Notes: generated by a model not told the origin, from the letters alone. DNA of 51,282 nt from an uncultured Bacteroidales bacterium (GCA_937886715.1 CAKZZD010000037.1:1-51282), one strand, 5' to 3'; shown: positions 22,037-31,266, counted from the stretch's first letter. Numbers and translations: made by a program.

Positions 22037-22276
22037 ATGTCCAAGAAATGTGAAATCACCGGCAAGAAAGTGATCGTAGGAAACAACGTGTCGCACTCGC
22101 GCATCCACACCAAGCGTACGTTTGCCCCCAACCTGCAGACGAAGAAATTCTATATTCCTGAAGAGGATATGTGGATCACCCTGAAAGTGTCGGCCAAAGG
22201 TATGCGCATCATCAACAAGAAAGGCATCATTGCCGCTCTGAACGATGCAGCCGCACAGGGTCACCTGCAGTTTTAA
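22037..22276 (+). CDS. rpmB: 50S ribosomal protein L28
   Basis: A 79-aa large-subunit protein. It starts MSKKCEITGKKVIVGNNVSH and contains HTKRTFAPNLQTKKFYIPEE and the TLKVSAKGMRIINKKG block of the family. Length is normal. It is followed after 66 bp by rpsU; no rpmG (L33), a common neighbour in Bacteroidetes, lies between. Confidence 0.96.
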   Translation: MSKKCEITGKKVIVGNNVSHSRIHTKRTFAPNLQTKKFYIPEEDMWITLKVSAKGMRIINKKGIIAALNDAAAQGHLQF

Positions 22277-22342
22277 AAGCGAAGACAGAAAAGTCTTAAT
22301 AATTCATTCTATTTACAAACCAAAAAGAAAGAGGTATTTACA

Positions 22343-22540
22343 ATGATCGTAGTTCCTATCAAAGAAGGTGACAACCTCGAAAGAGCCCTCAAGAAACTGA
22401 AGCGCAAATTTGAGAAAACAGGCGTGGTGAAAGAGCTGCGCGAGCGTCAGAAGTTCACCAAGCCGTCGGTCATCAACCGCGAGAAGCGCCAGAAGGCTAT
22501 CTACGTCCAGCACCTGCGTCAGCAAGAGCTTGACAAATAG
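22343..22540 (+). CDS. rpsU: 30S ribosomal protein S21
   Basis: A 65-aa basic protein of the 30S platform near the anti-Shine-Dalgarno region. It starts MIVVPIKEGDNLERALKKLK and is Lys/Arg-rich throughout. It is in one unit with rpmB and closed by a terminator. Confidence 0.95.
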   Translation: MIVVPIKEGDNLERALKKLKRKFEKTGVVKELRERQKFTKPSVINREKRQKAIYVQHLRQQELDK

Positions 22541-22573
22541 TCGTCGGTGTAGAACCAACGCATTGAAGAAATG

Positions 22574-22609
22574 TCCCCGACACGGATCCGTGCCGGGGAT
22601 GTTTTTTTT
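22574..22609 (+). terminator. Terminator after rpsU
   Basis: TCCCCGACACGG pairs with CCGTGCCGGGGA with one mismatch, followed by ATG and TTTTTTTT. Confidence 0.85.
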
Positions 22610-22617
22610 GTGTGGGG

Positions 22618-23532
22618 CTATTCGGTGTCGATGCCGTCGAGAATGTTGAGATAGTTTTGGTAGCGATCGGCGCTGATATGGCCCTCCTCGACGGCTTGCT
22701 TCACTGCGCAGCGAGGCTCGTGGCGATGGGTGCAGTTGGCAAAGTAGCATTCGTGAAGCACCGCCCGCATCTCGGGGAAGAAATGGCTCAGTTCCTGTGC
22801 GTTGAAGTCGACCATGCCAAATTCCTTGATGCCTGGGGTGTCGATCAGGAAGGCATCGCCGAGAGGGAATATCTCGGCAAAGGTGGTAGTGTGGCGCCCT
22901 TTCAGGCTCCAGTCCGACACTTGTCCCACTTTCAGGTTTAGGTCCGGACTGATGGCGTTGAGCAGGGCGCTTTTCCCAACCCCGGAATGACCGCAGAAGA
23001 GGACGGTGCGTCCGCTGATCGTCTGGCGCAGGATGTCGATTCCGGATCCTTCGAGGGCGGAAACCTCGAACACCGGGTATCCGGCTTGGGTGTAGATCGC
23101 TTTGATGCTGTGGTGGATCTCCCAAAGTTCGTCGTTGTATAGGTCCACCTTGTTGAAAACCAGGCATGCAGGGATGTGGTAGGCTTCGGCGGTGACAAGG
23201 AGGCGGTCGATGAAACCGGTGGACGTGCGCGGCATACCCAAGGTGGCTACCACGCAAAGCAGGTCAATGTTGGCGGCGATCACATGGGTCTGTTTGGAGA
23301 GTTTTGTGGCTCGGCGGACGATGTAGTTGTGGCGGTCGTGCACATCGTGAATAATGCCGGTGCCGTCTTCCAGGAGCTCGTAGTCGACGCGGTCGCCGAC
23401 GGCCACGGGATTCGTCTGCTTGTTGCCCCGCAGGCGATAGTTGCCCCGCAGCCTACAATCGGTCACGTCGCCCGATGCTTCCATCACGCGATACCAGCTG
23501 CCCGTAGTGCGTATGACCAATCCTTCTTTCAA
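22618..23532 (-). CDS. rsgA: Ribosome small-subunit GTPase RsgA
   Basis: A 304-aa circularly permuted GTPase that acts in late 30S maturation. An N-terminal OB fold (GDRVDYELLEDGTGI) is followed by the G4 motif NKVD (127-130), which precedes G1 GHSGVGKS (181-188), and then G3 DTPG. The C-terminal zinc-finger ligands lie in CYFANCTHRHEPRC. The start is a TTG at 23532. Upstream in frame there is only an ATT before a stop, and the N-terminus MKEGLVIRTTGSWY fits the family. Confidence 0.93.
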   Translation of the reverse strand: MKEGLVIRTTGSWYRVMEASGDVTDCRLRGNYRLRGNKQTNPVAVGDRVDYELLEDGTGIIHDVHDRHNYIVRRATKLSKQTHVIAANIDLLCVVATLGMPRTSTGFIDRLLVTAEAYHIPACLVFNKVDLYNDELWEIHHSIKAIYTQAGYPVFEVSALEGSGIDILRQTISGRTVLFCGHSGVGKSALLNAISPDLNLKVGQVSDWSLKGRHTTTFAEIFPLGDAFLIDTPGIKEFGMVDFNAQELSHFFPEMRAVLHECYFANCTHRHEPRCAVKQAVEEGHISADRYQNYLNILDGIDTE

Positions 23533-23633
23533 TGCAATGGTTTATATGATAGATCTTTACACAAAAATCCCACCTTTGTCGGTATGCTGCAAAGATACGC
23601 TTTTTCGGCGAATCGGCACGCAACCCGCTGCAT

Positions 23634-23666
23634 TTTGTCGTGTTTCGAAAAAAAGTTGTATCTTTG
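23634..23666 (+). promoter_or_regulatory. Promoter of the GH2 gene
   Basis: TTTG at 23634-23637 and TATCTTTG at 23659-23666, with 21-bp spacing. This position argues against initiation at the GTG at 23640. Confidence 0.7.
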
Positions 23667-23696
23667 CATCACCAATTGCATTTAAAGCCGCTGTCT

Positions 23697-26600
23697 ATGA
23701 GACCGAAATATGGGCCATTGATTCTTCTGCTGTTGCTGGCGACGATGGGCGCTGCCCAGCCGTATTGGAACAACCTGGAGGTGTACCGTATGAACAAAAT
23801 CCAGCCGCACGACCGCATTGTTCCTGACGGCGATTGGACCTTAAGTCTCAATGGCACGTGGGCGTTCCGCTATTATGACAATCCCGAGGCCTGCACCTTG
23901 GAGCCCGACAGGTGGGACAGCATCGAGGTTCCCGGCAACATCGAGTTGCAGGGGTACGGTGTGCCGGTGTATGTGAACATGAAGAACGAGTTCCGCAGCG
24001 ACCCGCCGCGGGTGCCGCTCGACTACAACCCGGTGGGTGTATATGCGCGCGAGTTCAGCCTTCCCAGCCATTGGCAAGGGCGGCGCACCATAGTGAAATT
24101 CGGTGCCGCCAAGTCGGCGCTCGTCGTCTATGTCAATGGTCACGAGGTGGGCTACAGCGAGGACTCGAAGACACCGGCTGAATGGGATATCACGAAATAC
24201 CTTGTCGAGGGCACCAACCGCCTTGTGGCCAAGGTGGTGCGATGGTGCGACGGCAGCTATCTGGAATGCCAGGACATGTGGCGTATGAGTGGCCTGACGC
24301 GCGACGTGGTGCTCTATTCGGTGCCACAGACCTACATCACAGACATCAAGGTGATTGCCGACTTGGACACGATGGACTTCCGCACGGGCCGGCTGGATGT
24401 GATGGCCGACCTGAACCGCCAGGTGAACGGAGGCGCTGTGGAGCTTGAGGTGTGTGGCCAGGTCTATCGCAAGCGCCTCGACAGACGCGACTGGTTCATC
24501 AGCTTCAATCCCACCGTCGGCGAGGTCAACCCCTGGACCGACACTACGCCGGCGCTCTACACGATGGCCCTGCGGCTTTACGATGCACAGGGTCGCCAGG
24601 TGGAATGCATCATCAAAAAGATCGGTTTCCGGCATATCGACATCAAAGATGGCCAGCTCCGTCTGAACGGTCGCCCGATGGAGATCCGTGGCGTCAACCG
24701 GCACGAACATTCCGCCGCGGGAGGCCACTACATCACTCCTGCCGAGATGCGGCACGACCTGAGGCTGATGAAGCAAATGGGCATCAACGCTGTGCGCACA
24801 TGCCACTATCCCAACGACGAGCTGTGGTACGACCTCTGCGACTCGGCGGGCATCTACGTCTGGGATGAGGCCAATGTGGAAAGCCATGCCCAAGGCTACG
24901 GCGAAGGGTCGCTCGCCAAGAAAAAAGAGTGGCTCAACCCCATCCTCGACCGCATCTATAACATGTACAAGCGCGACCGCAACCACCCCTCTGTCATCGT
25001 GTGGAGCCTCGGCAACGAATGCGGCAATGGCTACTGTTTTGAAGAAGCCTACCGCTTCCTGAAAGGAAAAGACAACTCGCGGCCAGTGGTGTACGAGCGC
25101 GCTGAGTTGGCCTGGAACACCGACATCGTCAGCATCATGTACCCCTCAGTCGAATACCTGTCGCAATATGCCCGGTCGGGCGACCGACGTCCCTATATCA
25201 TCGCCGAATATTGCCACGCGATGGGCAATTCGATGGGCGGTCTGAAAGACTATTGGGACACCATCGACAAATATCCCATGCTGCAAGGAGGGTTCATCTG
25301 GGATTGGGTCGACCAATCGTTCTTTGTCGACAACGGCCGCCGTGTGACGCATTTCCCGCCCGACACAGCCGCCGCCATCCGTGGGCCGCAGCAGTATTGG
25401 GCTGCCGGAGGTGACATGGGCGAGCTGGCCGGCCTGAAGGATGACGATGCCTTTTGTGCCAACGGCATCTTGGCCGGCGACCGCACTCCGCATCCTCATG
25501 CCGATGAGGTGGAGGCCGTCTACACCCGTGGCTCCAACTGTACTGTCGATGCCGACACGATGGTCTCGACCAGCGACCGCCCCAAGAGCAACAGCCGTGT
25601 GAAGGTCGCCAAAACCCGCGACGACCTCTCGCTCAGCGGCTCCACCTTCAGCCTTACGCTTAACCCCGCCGACGGCAGCATCACCAGCTACCGCTACCAT
25701 AACCGCGACCTCTTGGCACGTCCGTTGCGCTGGAATTTCTGGCGCCCTCCGACGGAGAACGACCTTGTCGACGCCAACGGCGCCCGCGCATGGCAGGGCC
25801 TCGACCAGCTCGAACCCCAGCTGCTGTCGTCGTCCGTGGGCGATGCCGAGGTGCAGATGATCTTCCGGCTGTCCACTCCCGACGGCGCCGCGCTGCGGGT
25901 GAAACAGATTGTGCAAGCCTTCAACGACGGCAGTGTCCAGTTGAGCTACCTCGTGGTGCCCGCCGGCCAGTTCCGCACGCTGCCCAAACTGGGACTGCAG
26001 TTCGGCCTCGACACCAACTACACTGAGGGCCTGTTCTATGGCAATATCTTCGAAACCTATCCCGACCGCAGGAGCGCACGGCGTATAGGCACCTGGCGCC
26101 GCAGCCTGGCCGAGCTCGCCAGCCCCCAATATGTGGTGCCCGAAGAACAGGGCAACCACGAGGCCAAATGGCTTCAACTCTACAGCGCCATCCGGCCCAA
26201 CCTGACTTTCGTCAGCCCCGACACCGTGCTCAACTTCAGCATCCGCCGCTACAACGACAGCCTGCTCACCGCTTCGCGCCGGTGGCGCGGACTCCATCCG
26301 GATCCTTTCTACACCGTCAGCATCGACCACCGTCAGGCTCCTCTTGGCACCGCCACCTGCGGCCCTGGCGTGGCCGAACGCTACACCATCAGCGGCGACA
26401 GCTCGTTCTGCTACCGTTTCGTCATCCTCCCCGGCGATGCCAACCCCGCCGACGCCCATGTCTTCAGGCCGCACCCCGATCTCGAGCAGATGCCCTCGAC
26501 AGGCGACAGCCGCCTGCTGGCCGTGCGCAGGATCGAAAGCTCACGCATTCCGGCGGCGGCCTATGCAGCGGGATTCCCGATGAATCTGGTCGACGGACGG

Positions 26601-27005
26601 CGGGCGGTGCCCGGCGACTACCAGCACGGGTGGGCCGGCTTCGACGCCCCCGACACTATCGATATGCTGCTCACGCTGAAACACTTTGCCAATCTTGGCG
26701 AAATCGCCGTCAGCGCTTGCCACAGTCCTGCCGACTGGGTGGTGAAACCTGTCGACATCCAGGCCCAGTGGAGCAGCGACGGAAAGGAATGGAGCCGGTG
26801 GTACCCCCTGTCGATACAGAATCCTCCGGCCGACGTGGCCTCCGACAGTCGCCGCCTGCGCTACAGCCTCGCTCCGCGGCGGGCACGCAGCGTCACCTTT
26901 GTCCGTCTGCGTTTCATCGCCCGCCCCAAGCTGCCGATATGGCATCCCTATGCCGGCGAGCCTTCCTGGATGATGATCGACGAGGTGGAAATCCTCGCCC
27001 GTTGA
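23697..27005 (+). CDS. Exported GH2 beta-galactosidase (LacZ-like)
   Basis: A 1102-aa glycoside hydrolase family 2 enzyme. ATG at 23697 gives a clear signal peptide (MRPKYGPLILLLLLATMGAA). The upstream in-frame GTG falls in the promoter. The sugar-binding domain starts at NNLEVYRMNKI. The TIM barrel has the acid/base Glu441 in SLGNECGNG and the nucleophile Glu504 in IIAEYCHAMGNS. A small beta domain and a C-terminal extension with a discoidin-like look (about residues 970-1100) follow. The likely role is periplasmic or surface hydrolysis of beta-galactosides. There is no SusC/D pair or regulator beside it, so it is not part of a visible polysaccharide utilisation locus. Confidence 0.9.
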   Translation: MRPKYGPLILLLLLATMGAAQPYWNNLEVYRMNKIQPHDRIVPDGDWTLSLNGTWAFRYYDNPEACTLEPDRWDSIEVPGNIELQGYGVPVYVNMKNEFRSDPPRVPLDYNPVGVYAREFSLPSHWQGRRTIVKFGAAKSALVVYVNGHEVGYSEDSKTPAEWDITKYLVEGTNRLVAKVVRWCDGSYLECQDMWRMSGLTRDVVLYSVPQTYITDIKVIADLDTMDFRTGRLDVMADLNRQVNGGAVELEVCGQVYRKRLDRRDWFISFNPTVGEVNPWTDTTPALYTMALRLYDAQGRQVECIIKKIGFRHIDIKDGQLRLNGRPMEIRGVNRHEHSAAGGHYITPAEMRHDLRLMKQMGINAVRTCHYPNDELWYDLCDSAGIYVWDEANVESHAQGYGEGSLAKKKEWLNPILDRIYNMYKRDRNHPSVIVWSLGNECGNGYCFEEAYRFLKGKDNSRPVVYERAELAWNTDIVSIMYPSVEYLSQYARSGDRRPYIIAEYCHAMGNSMGGLKDYWDTIDKYPMLQGGFIWDWVDQSFFVDNGRRVTHFPPDTAAAIRGPQQYWAAGGDMGELAGLKDDDAFCANGILAGDRTPHPHADEVEAVYTRGSNCTVDADTMVSTSDRPKSNSRVKVAKTRDDLSLSGSTFSLTLNPADGSITSYRYHNRDLLARPLRWNFWRPPTENDLVDANGARAWQGLDQLEPQLLSSSVGDAEVQMIFRLSTPDGAALRVKQIVQAFNDGSVQLSYLVVPAGQFRTLPKLGLQFGLDTNYTEGLFYGNIFETYPDRRSARRIGTWRRSLAELASPQYVVPEEQGNHEAKWLQLYSAIRPNLTFVSPDTVLNFSIRRYNDSLLTASRRWRGLHPDPFYTVSIDHRQAPLGTATCGPGVAERYTISGDSSFCYRFVILPGDANPADAHVFRPHPDLEQMPSTGDSRLLAVRRIESSRIPAAAYAAGFPMNLVDGRRAVPGDYQHGWAGFDAPDTIDMLLTLKHFANLGEIAVSACHSPADWVVKPVDIQAQWSSDGKEWSRWYPLSIQNPPADVASDSRRLRYSLAPRRARSVTFVRLRFIARPKLPIWHPYAGEPSWMMIDEVEILAR

Positions 27006-27048
27006 CCCCACCCACATCTGTCATCTGAACGGTAGGGGGGCAGGTCCG

Positions 27049-27234
27049 CTATAATTTGATGTCCGGCAACTTGCGCCCGGTGTCGTGGCAATGGCACTCC
27101 CTTTCTCCACTCTTCGGGCAGTGGTCGCAGCCGCAACCGCATCCCCCTTTGCCGCGTAGCGTCCTGACAAGGCGCACCGCCGCCACCGCCACCGCGGCAG
27201 CTACGATAACCAGTGCTATGACCGTCTGTACCAT
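27049..27234 (-). CDS. FeoB-associated Cys-rich membrane protein
   Basis: A 61-aa protein with one N-terminal transmembrane helix (residues 3-21) and a cytoplasmic tail carrying GCGCGCDHCP and ECHCH. This cysteine/histidine pattern is typical of the small protein found after feoB in Bacteroidetes. It probably assists ferrous iron transfer, but its role is not proven. The start is 3 bp after the feoB stop on the same strand. Confidence 0.85.
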   Translation of the reverse strand: MVQTVIALVIVAAAVAVAAVRLVRTLRGKGGCGCGCDHCPKSGERECHCHDTGRKLPDIKL

Positions 27235-27237
27235 AGG

Positions 27238-29673
27238 CTACACAATCAGACTGCCAATTTGGAAGAACAGCGTCGACACCACCCAGGCCAGGCCAATTGT
27301 ATAGGCCACCGTGAACAGTGCCCAGCGCCATTTCCCGCTTTCGTTCTTGATGGCCACAATGGTCGATATGCAGGGCATATAAAGCAGGATGAACAGCAGC
27401 ATCGACGCTGCCGACAAGGGCGTCATATTGTTGCGCACCAGTTCGCTGATGCGGCTCTCGTTCTCGTCGCTCTCGAAATCCGCCTCCAGCATCTCGGCCT
27501 CATCGTTCGACGTGGCATAGACCACGGCCATGGTGCTGGCCACCACCTCTTTGGCTCCCACGCCAGCCAGCAGCGACACGCTCTGGCGCCAGTCGAAACC
27601 GCAAGGCCGCATGGCAGGTTCGATGCATTTGCCGATGCGTGCCATATACGAGTTCTCGGCCTGCACCCTGCGGTCGGCATTGGTGGGGAAATAGCTCAGC
27701 GCCCACACGATGATGCTGGCACCGAGGATGATGGTACCCATCTTTTTCAGATATTCCTTGCCCTTCTCCCACGTGTGGCGCAGCACCGCCTTGGCGGTCG
27801 GCATGCGGTAGGGCGGCAGCTCCATGACAAACGGCAAGCTCTCGCCCTTGACAAAGAAGCGGCTGAACAGCTTCGCCATCAGCACCGCCATCACCATGCC
27901 CAGCAGGTAGAGCCCCATGAGCACGAAGGCGGCCCACTTGCTGAAAAACGCCGACACCAGGATCACATACACCGGTATGCGGGCCGAGCAGCTCATCATC
28001 GGGATCACCAGCATCGTCAGCAGCCGCGATTTGCGGTCCTCGATGGTGCGCGTGGCCATGATGGCCGGCACATTGCATCCGAAGCCCATGATCATCGGTA
28101 TGAAACTCTTGCCGTGAAGCCCCATGCGGTGCATCAGCTTGTCCATGATGAATGCCGCGCGGGCCATATAGCCGCTATCCTCCATGAAAGAGATGAAGAG
28201 ATACAATATCAGAATGTTGGGCAGGAACACAAGCACCGAACCCACACCGGAAATGATGCCGTCGACCAGCAGGCTGCGCAACGGCCCTTCGCTCATGGCC
28301 GACCCCACCACGTCGCCCAGCCAGCCGAACAGCGACTCGAGCCAGTCCATCGGATACTGCCCCACGGCAAACGTGCAGAAGAACGTGATGAACATGATGA
28401 CCAGGAAGATAGGGTAGCCTAGCCACCTGTGGGTGACAACGCGGTCGATACGGTCGGTGGCGGCGTGCAGCGAACTCTTCTCGTTTTTCTTGTAGCACTC
28501 GGCCAGGGCGCCGCGCACAAAGGCATACTTGGCGTCGGTGATGGCGCTCTCGATGTCCTGGTGGGCATGGCGGTCGCCGCCGTGCGACTCGCGTATGTGC
28601 TCCGCATCGTCGACCGAATGGGTATGCCCCTTGAGATACTCGTCGGCAATCGCATTGCGCATCTTGACCACACTGCCGTCCGGGTCGCGATCGGCCACAT
28701 ACTGCTCCAGCTGGCGGTCGTTCTCCAGCATCTTGATGGCCAGAAAGCGGGTCGAAAGGCTGTCGCTGAAACCGTGTTCGTACAGCTCCGTGCGCAGACG
28801 CTTGATGCTCCGCTCCAGCTCCGGCCCATGGTTGACATGGATATGCCGCATCTTCTTGTCGCGGCCCTCATACACATCGATAATCTTGTCGAACAGCTCC
28901 TTAATGCCCTCGCCGCTACGGCCGGTGGTGGGCACGATCGGCATGCCCAGCAGCGTCGACAGCTGCTCGATGTTGAGATTGTCGCCGCTGCGCTTCAGCT
29001 CGTCGTACATGTTCAGCGCCATCACCATCGTGATGTCCATGTCGATCAGCTGCGTCGTCAGGTACAGGTTGCGCTCCAGGTTGCTGCTGTCCACCACATT
29101 GAGGATAATGTCGGGGTCCTTCTCAATGATGTGCTTGCGCACATAGAGCTCCTCCGGCGAATAGGCACTCAGCGAATAGGTGCCCGGCAGGTCAATCAGA
29201 TTGAAGGTGTAGCCGTTGTGGGTGAAGGTGCCCACCTTCTCGTCGACGGTGACGCCGCTGTAGTTGCCCACACGCTCGTGCGCATGCGCCGCAATGTTGA
29301 AGATGCTCGTCTTGCCGCAGTTGGGGTTGCCCACCAGCGCCACGTTGATCGTCTTCGAGCGCTCTTCGGCAATGTGGTGCATGGCGTCGCACTCCGGTGC
29401 CTCTATCGGGCGGTAGTCGTCGTGGTTCACAATCTCCTTCTCAGCCTCCTTCTCGCTGACAATCTCCACCTTCTGGGCATCGCTCCGGCGCAGCGACACC
29501 TCAAAATTCATGATTCGGTATTTGATCGGGTCGTTCAGGGGAGCGTTGAGGACAGCCTCGACCGTGACACCCTTGATAAAGCCCATCTCGATGATGCGCT
29601 TGCGGAAGGCGCCATGGCCCGACACGCGCACCACCACTCCACTCTCACCAGTCTGTAATTCAGATAGTAACAT
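27238..29673 (-). CDS. feoB: Ferrous iron transporter, FeoA-FeoB fusion
   Basis: An 811-aa inner-membrane Fe2+ transporter. Residues 1-75 form a FeoA-type SH3-like domain (LLSELQTGESG to VSLRRSDAQKVEIV). Residues 108-280 are the FeoB G domain with G1 GNPNCGKT (115-122) and DLPGTYSLSAY. The permease part has two Gate repeats and ends in a hydrophobic tail. ATG at 29673 is chosen because the -7 element TATCTTTG lies at 29708-29701. A 60-codon upstream extension is non-conserved, Arg/Gly-rich and lies over the promoter and an inverted repeat. Confidence 0.93.
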   Translation of the reverse strand: MLLSELQTGESGVVVRVSGHGAFRKRIIEMGFIKGVTVEAVLNAPLNDPIKYRIMNFEVSLRRSDAQKVEIVSEKEAEKEIVNHDDYRPIEAPECDAMHHIAEERSKTINVALVGNPNCGKTSIFNIAAHAHERVGNYSGVTVDEKVGTFTHNGYTFNLIDLPGTYSLSAYSPEELYVRKHIIEKDPDIILNVVDSSNLERNLYLTTQLIDMDITMVMALNMYDELKRSGDNLNIEQLSTLLGMPIVPTTGRSGEGIKELFDKIIDVYEGRDKKMRHIHVNHGPELERSIKRLRTELYEHGFSDSLSTRFLAIKMLENDRQLEQYVADRDPDGSVVKMRNAIADEYLKGHTHSVDDAEHIRESHGGDRHAHQDIESAITDAKYAFVRGALAECYKKNEKSSLHAATDRIDRVVTHRWLGYPIFLVIMFITFFCTFAVGQYPMDWLESLFGWLGDVVGSAMSEGPLRSLLVDGIISGVGSVLVFLPNILILYLFISFMEDSGYMARAAFIMDKLMHRMGLHGKSFIPMIMGFGCNVPAIMATRTIEDRKSRLLTMLVIPMMSCSARIPVYVILVSAFFSKWAAFVLMGLYLLGMVMAVLMAKLFSRFFVKGESLPFVMELPPYRMPTAKAVLRHTWEKGKEYLKKMGTIILGASIIVWALSYFPTNADRRVQAENSYMARIGKCIEPAMRPCGFDWRQSVSLLAGVGAKEVVASTMAVVYATSNDEAEMLEADFESDENESRISELVRNNMTPLSAASMLLFILLYMPCISTIVAIKNESGKWRWALFTVAYTIGLAWVVSTLFFQIGSLIV

Positions 29674-29700
29674 ATTAGATATAGGATTCTGATTCTCTTG

Positions 29701-29708
29701 CAAAGATA
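29701..29708 (-). promoter_or_regulatory. Promoter -7 element of feoB
   Basis: TATCTTTG on the minus strand, about 28 bp before the chosen ATG. No clear TTTG lies at -33, so activation by an iron-responsive factor is possible. Confidence 0.55.
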
Positions 29709-30073
29709 CAACTTTGCCATCAGCCGTCCTATAACCTGAAATGGTGATTCTTCGCCCCTTTCCCCGGGGCCGCCCGTTGCGGCGTTCCGCACCTCCAAAT
29801 CTGCTCCTCTTCCGCCCTCTTTTCGCACCATCGCAACAGCCTGATTTCCACATACCTTCTCCTTATCAACTCCTACCCAACTCCTACCATGGTAGGAGAT
29901 GATAAGGAGTTGGTAAGGAGAAGGTATTGAGGGGCAGCGGGTTAGAGCGGCCGGTGTGCCGGCATTTTTGTGATGGCGGTTGTCCTTCCGCGAGCTCCGA
30001 CAGCAAAAAAATGTTGTCGTCAAAGACACTTTTTTGGCTCAGGCGACGTTATGTAAGGGTAAAAACTTTGTAC
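29709..30073. other. Intergenic stretch between feoB and the unknown gene at 30074
   Basis: Holds the feoB promoter region and the 76-bp near-palindrome at 29852-29927. No gene is supported. A TTTTTTGG and AACTTTG pair just before 30074 is only a weak promoter candidate. Confidence 0.55.
29852..29927. repeat. Near-palindrome of 11-bp CTCCTACC-type units
   Basis: The left arm (29852-29888) reads as units TCTCCTTATCA, ACTCCTACCCA, ACTCCTACC. The right arm (29891-29927) is its imperfect reverse complement, with only 2 bp between the arms. The same unit type occurs at 43374-43450. Confidence 0.75.
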
Positions 30074-30748
30074 ATGGAACTTAAAGAATCACTTAAAGAT
30101 CTGGTTTTCAACAAGAGCGAGCTGAAACAGAATGTCTACAACGCCACACGCGAGGCGTTTGAGCTGTTCCGTACCACCACGCGCGAGCTGATCAGGCAAT
30201 TCCAGCAGAAATGCGAAGAGGAGCACAAGCATGTGGCTTTTGAGTTCACCGATAGGGGCGACTATGAGTTCGAGGTGAAGTTCGCCGGCGACATTCTGGT
30301 GTTCTTCATGCACACCAACGTGTTCGAGTTTTCGCGCGACCACCAGGTGATGAAGGCTCCGTATATCCGCGAGGATACCACGCGTTCGTATTGCGGCGTG
30401 ATCCACATATACAATTTCCTGGCCGATTCGTTCGACTATCAGCGCGACAACGACCTGGGATATATGATCGGCAGGGTGTTTGTCAACCGCGAGAAGCACT
30501 ATTTCATCGAGGGCAAGCGCGAGTTGGGCATGCTTTACACCAATTTCAACTCGTCGGTGATCACTCCCGAGAGCGTCCAAGGCGTGGTGGAATCGGCGAT
30601 CGAGTACACCACCAATTTTGATCTTTTGTCGCCTCCATACGACGAAGTCAAGCTCGTTTCGGTGGGTGAGATGCGGAGCAATTTTGACAAAAAATCCTTG
30701 GTCACTGGCAAGCGCTTAGGTTTTCGTTTTCAGGCAGATAACGAATAG
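30074..30748 (+). CDS. Conserved hypothetical protein
   Basis: A 224-aa soluble, charged protein starting MELKESLKDLVFNKSELKQN. The N-terminal third is helical and rich in Glu/Lys/Arg. The middle is beta-rich with aromatic stretches (AFEFTDRGDYEFEVKFAGD, FFMHTNVFEF). The C-terminus includes SPPYDEVKLVSVGEMRSNF. There is no signal peptide, membrane segment or catalytic motif. Codon use is native and the reading frame is intact. I do not recognise a named family. It stands alone between feoB and tRNA-Glu. Confidence 0.75.
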   Translation: MELKESLKDLVFNKSELKQNVYNATREAFELFRTTTRELIRQFQQKCEEEHKHVAFEFTDRGDYEFEVKFAGDILVFFMHTNVFEFSRDHQVMKAPYIREDTTRSYCGVIHIYNFLADSFDYQRDNDLGYMIGRVFVNREKHYFIEGKRELGMLYTNFNSSVITPESVQGVVESAIEYTTNFDLLSPPYDEVKLVSVGEMRSNFDKKSLVTGKRLGFRFQADNE

Positions 30749-30785
30749 CGAGATGCAGATATCAACCGGAGGCGGTGAAAAAAAT

Positions 30786-30816
30786 TTTGCCAGTTGAAAA
30801 AATGTTCGTACTTTTG
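30786..30816 (+). promoter_or_regulatory. Promoter of tRNA-Glu and rpsT
   Basis: TTTG at 30786-30789 and TACTTTTG at 30809-30816 with exactly 19 bp between. Confidence 0.85.
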
Positions 30817-30844
30817 CACCCGCTTTTGAGAGCAAAAATGTGAT

Positions 30845-30922
30845 GCCGCGTTCGTCTAGATGGCCCAGGACGTGAGATTTTCATTCTCAAAATCGCGGGT
30901 TCGAATCCCGCACGCGGTACCA
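30845..30922 (+). tRNA. tRNA-Glu (anticodon TTC)
   Basis: The acceptor stem GCCGCGT (30845-30851) pairs with ACGCGGT (30912-30918). The anticodon loop TTTTCAT gives TTC on a TGAGA/TCTCA stem. CCA is encoded (30920-30922). The tRNA is followed by rpsT in one unit. Confidence 0.93.
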
Positions 30923-30954
30923 AAACAACAAATAGATTAGAATAATATTAATTT

Positions 30955-31206
30955 ATGGCACACCACAAGTCTGCAAAAAAGAGAATTCGCTCGAGCGAGA
31001 AAAGAAGAGTCGAGAACAGATACTACGCCAAGACCATGCGTAATGCCCTGCGTGATTTCCGTGCTCTCGAGGATAAGGCCGTTGCTTCGGAGCGTCTGCC
31101 CAAGATGATCTCCATCATCGACAAGCTGGCCAAGCGTTCTGTGATCCACAAGAACAAGGCTTCGAACCTGAAATCGAAACTGATGCGCAAAGTGAATGCT
31201 ATGTAA
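30955..31206 (+). CDS. rpsT: 30S ribosomal protein S20
   Basis: An 83-aa basic protein that binds 16S rRNA. It starts MAHHKSAKKRIRSSEKRRVEN and ends VIHKNKASNLKSKLMRKVNAM. Length and composition are normal. It is transcribed with tRNA-Glu and ends at a terminator. Confidence 0.97.
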   Translation: MAHHKSAKKRIRSSEKRRVENRYYAKTMRNALRDFRALEDKAVASERLPKMISIIDKLAKRSVIHKNKASNLKSKLMRKVNAM

Positions 31207-31233
31207 TTGCTCCTCAGGCGAATGAAAAGAAAT

Positions 31234-31266
31234 GCAGGATGCTCCTACGGGCATCCTGCTTTTTTT
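31234..31266 (+). terminator. Terminator after rpsT
   Basis: GCAGGATGC (31234-31242) pairs with GCATCCTGC (31251-31259), followed by TTTTTTT. Confidence 0.92.

Noticed and set aside
23640..23696. Longer GTG start for the GH2 enzyme
   Set aside because: It lies between the -33 and -7 elements of the promoter; ATG 23697 gives a good signal peptide.
29674..29853. 60-codon N-terminal extension of FeoB
   Set aside because: It covers the -7 element and runs into a palindrome; the FeoA domain starts at ATG 29673.
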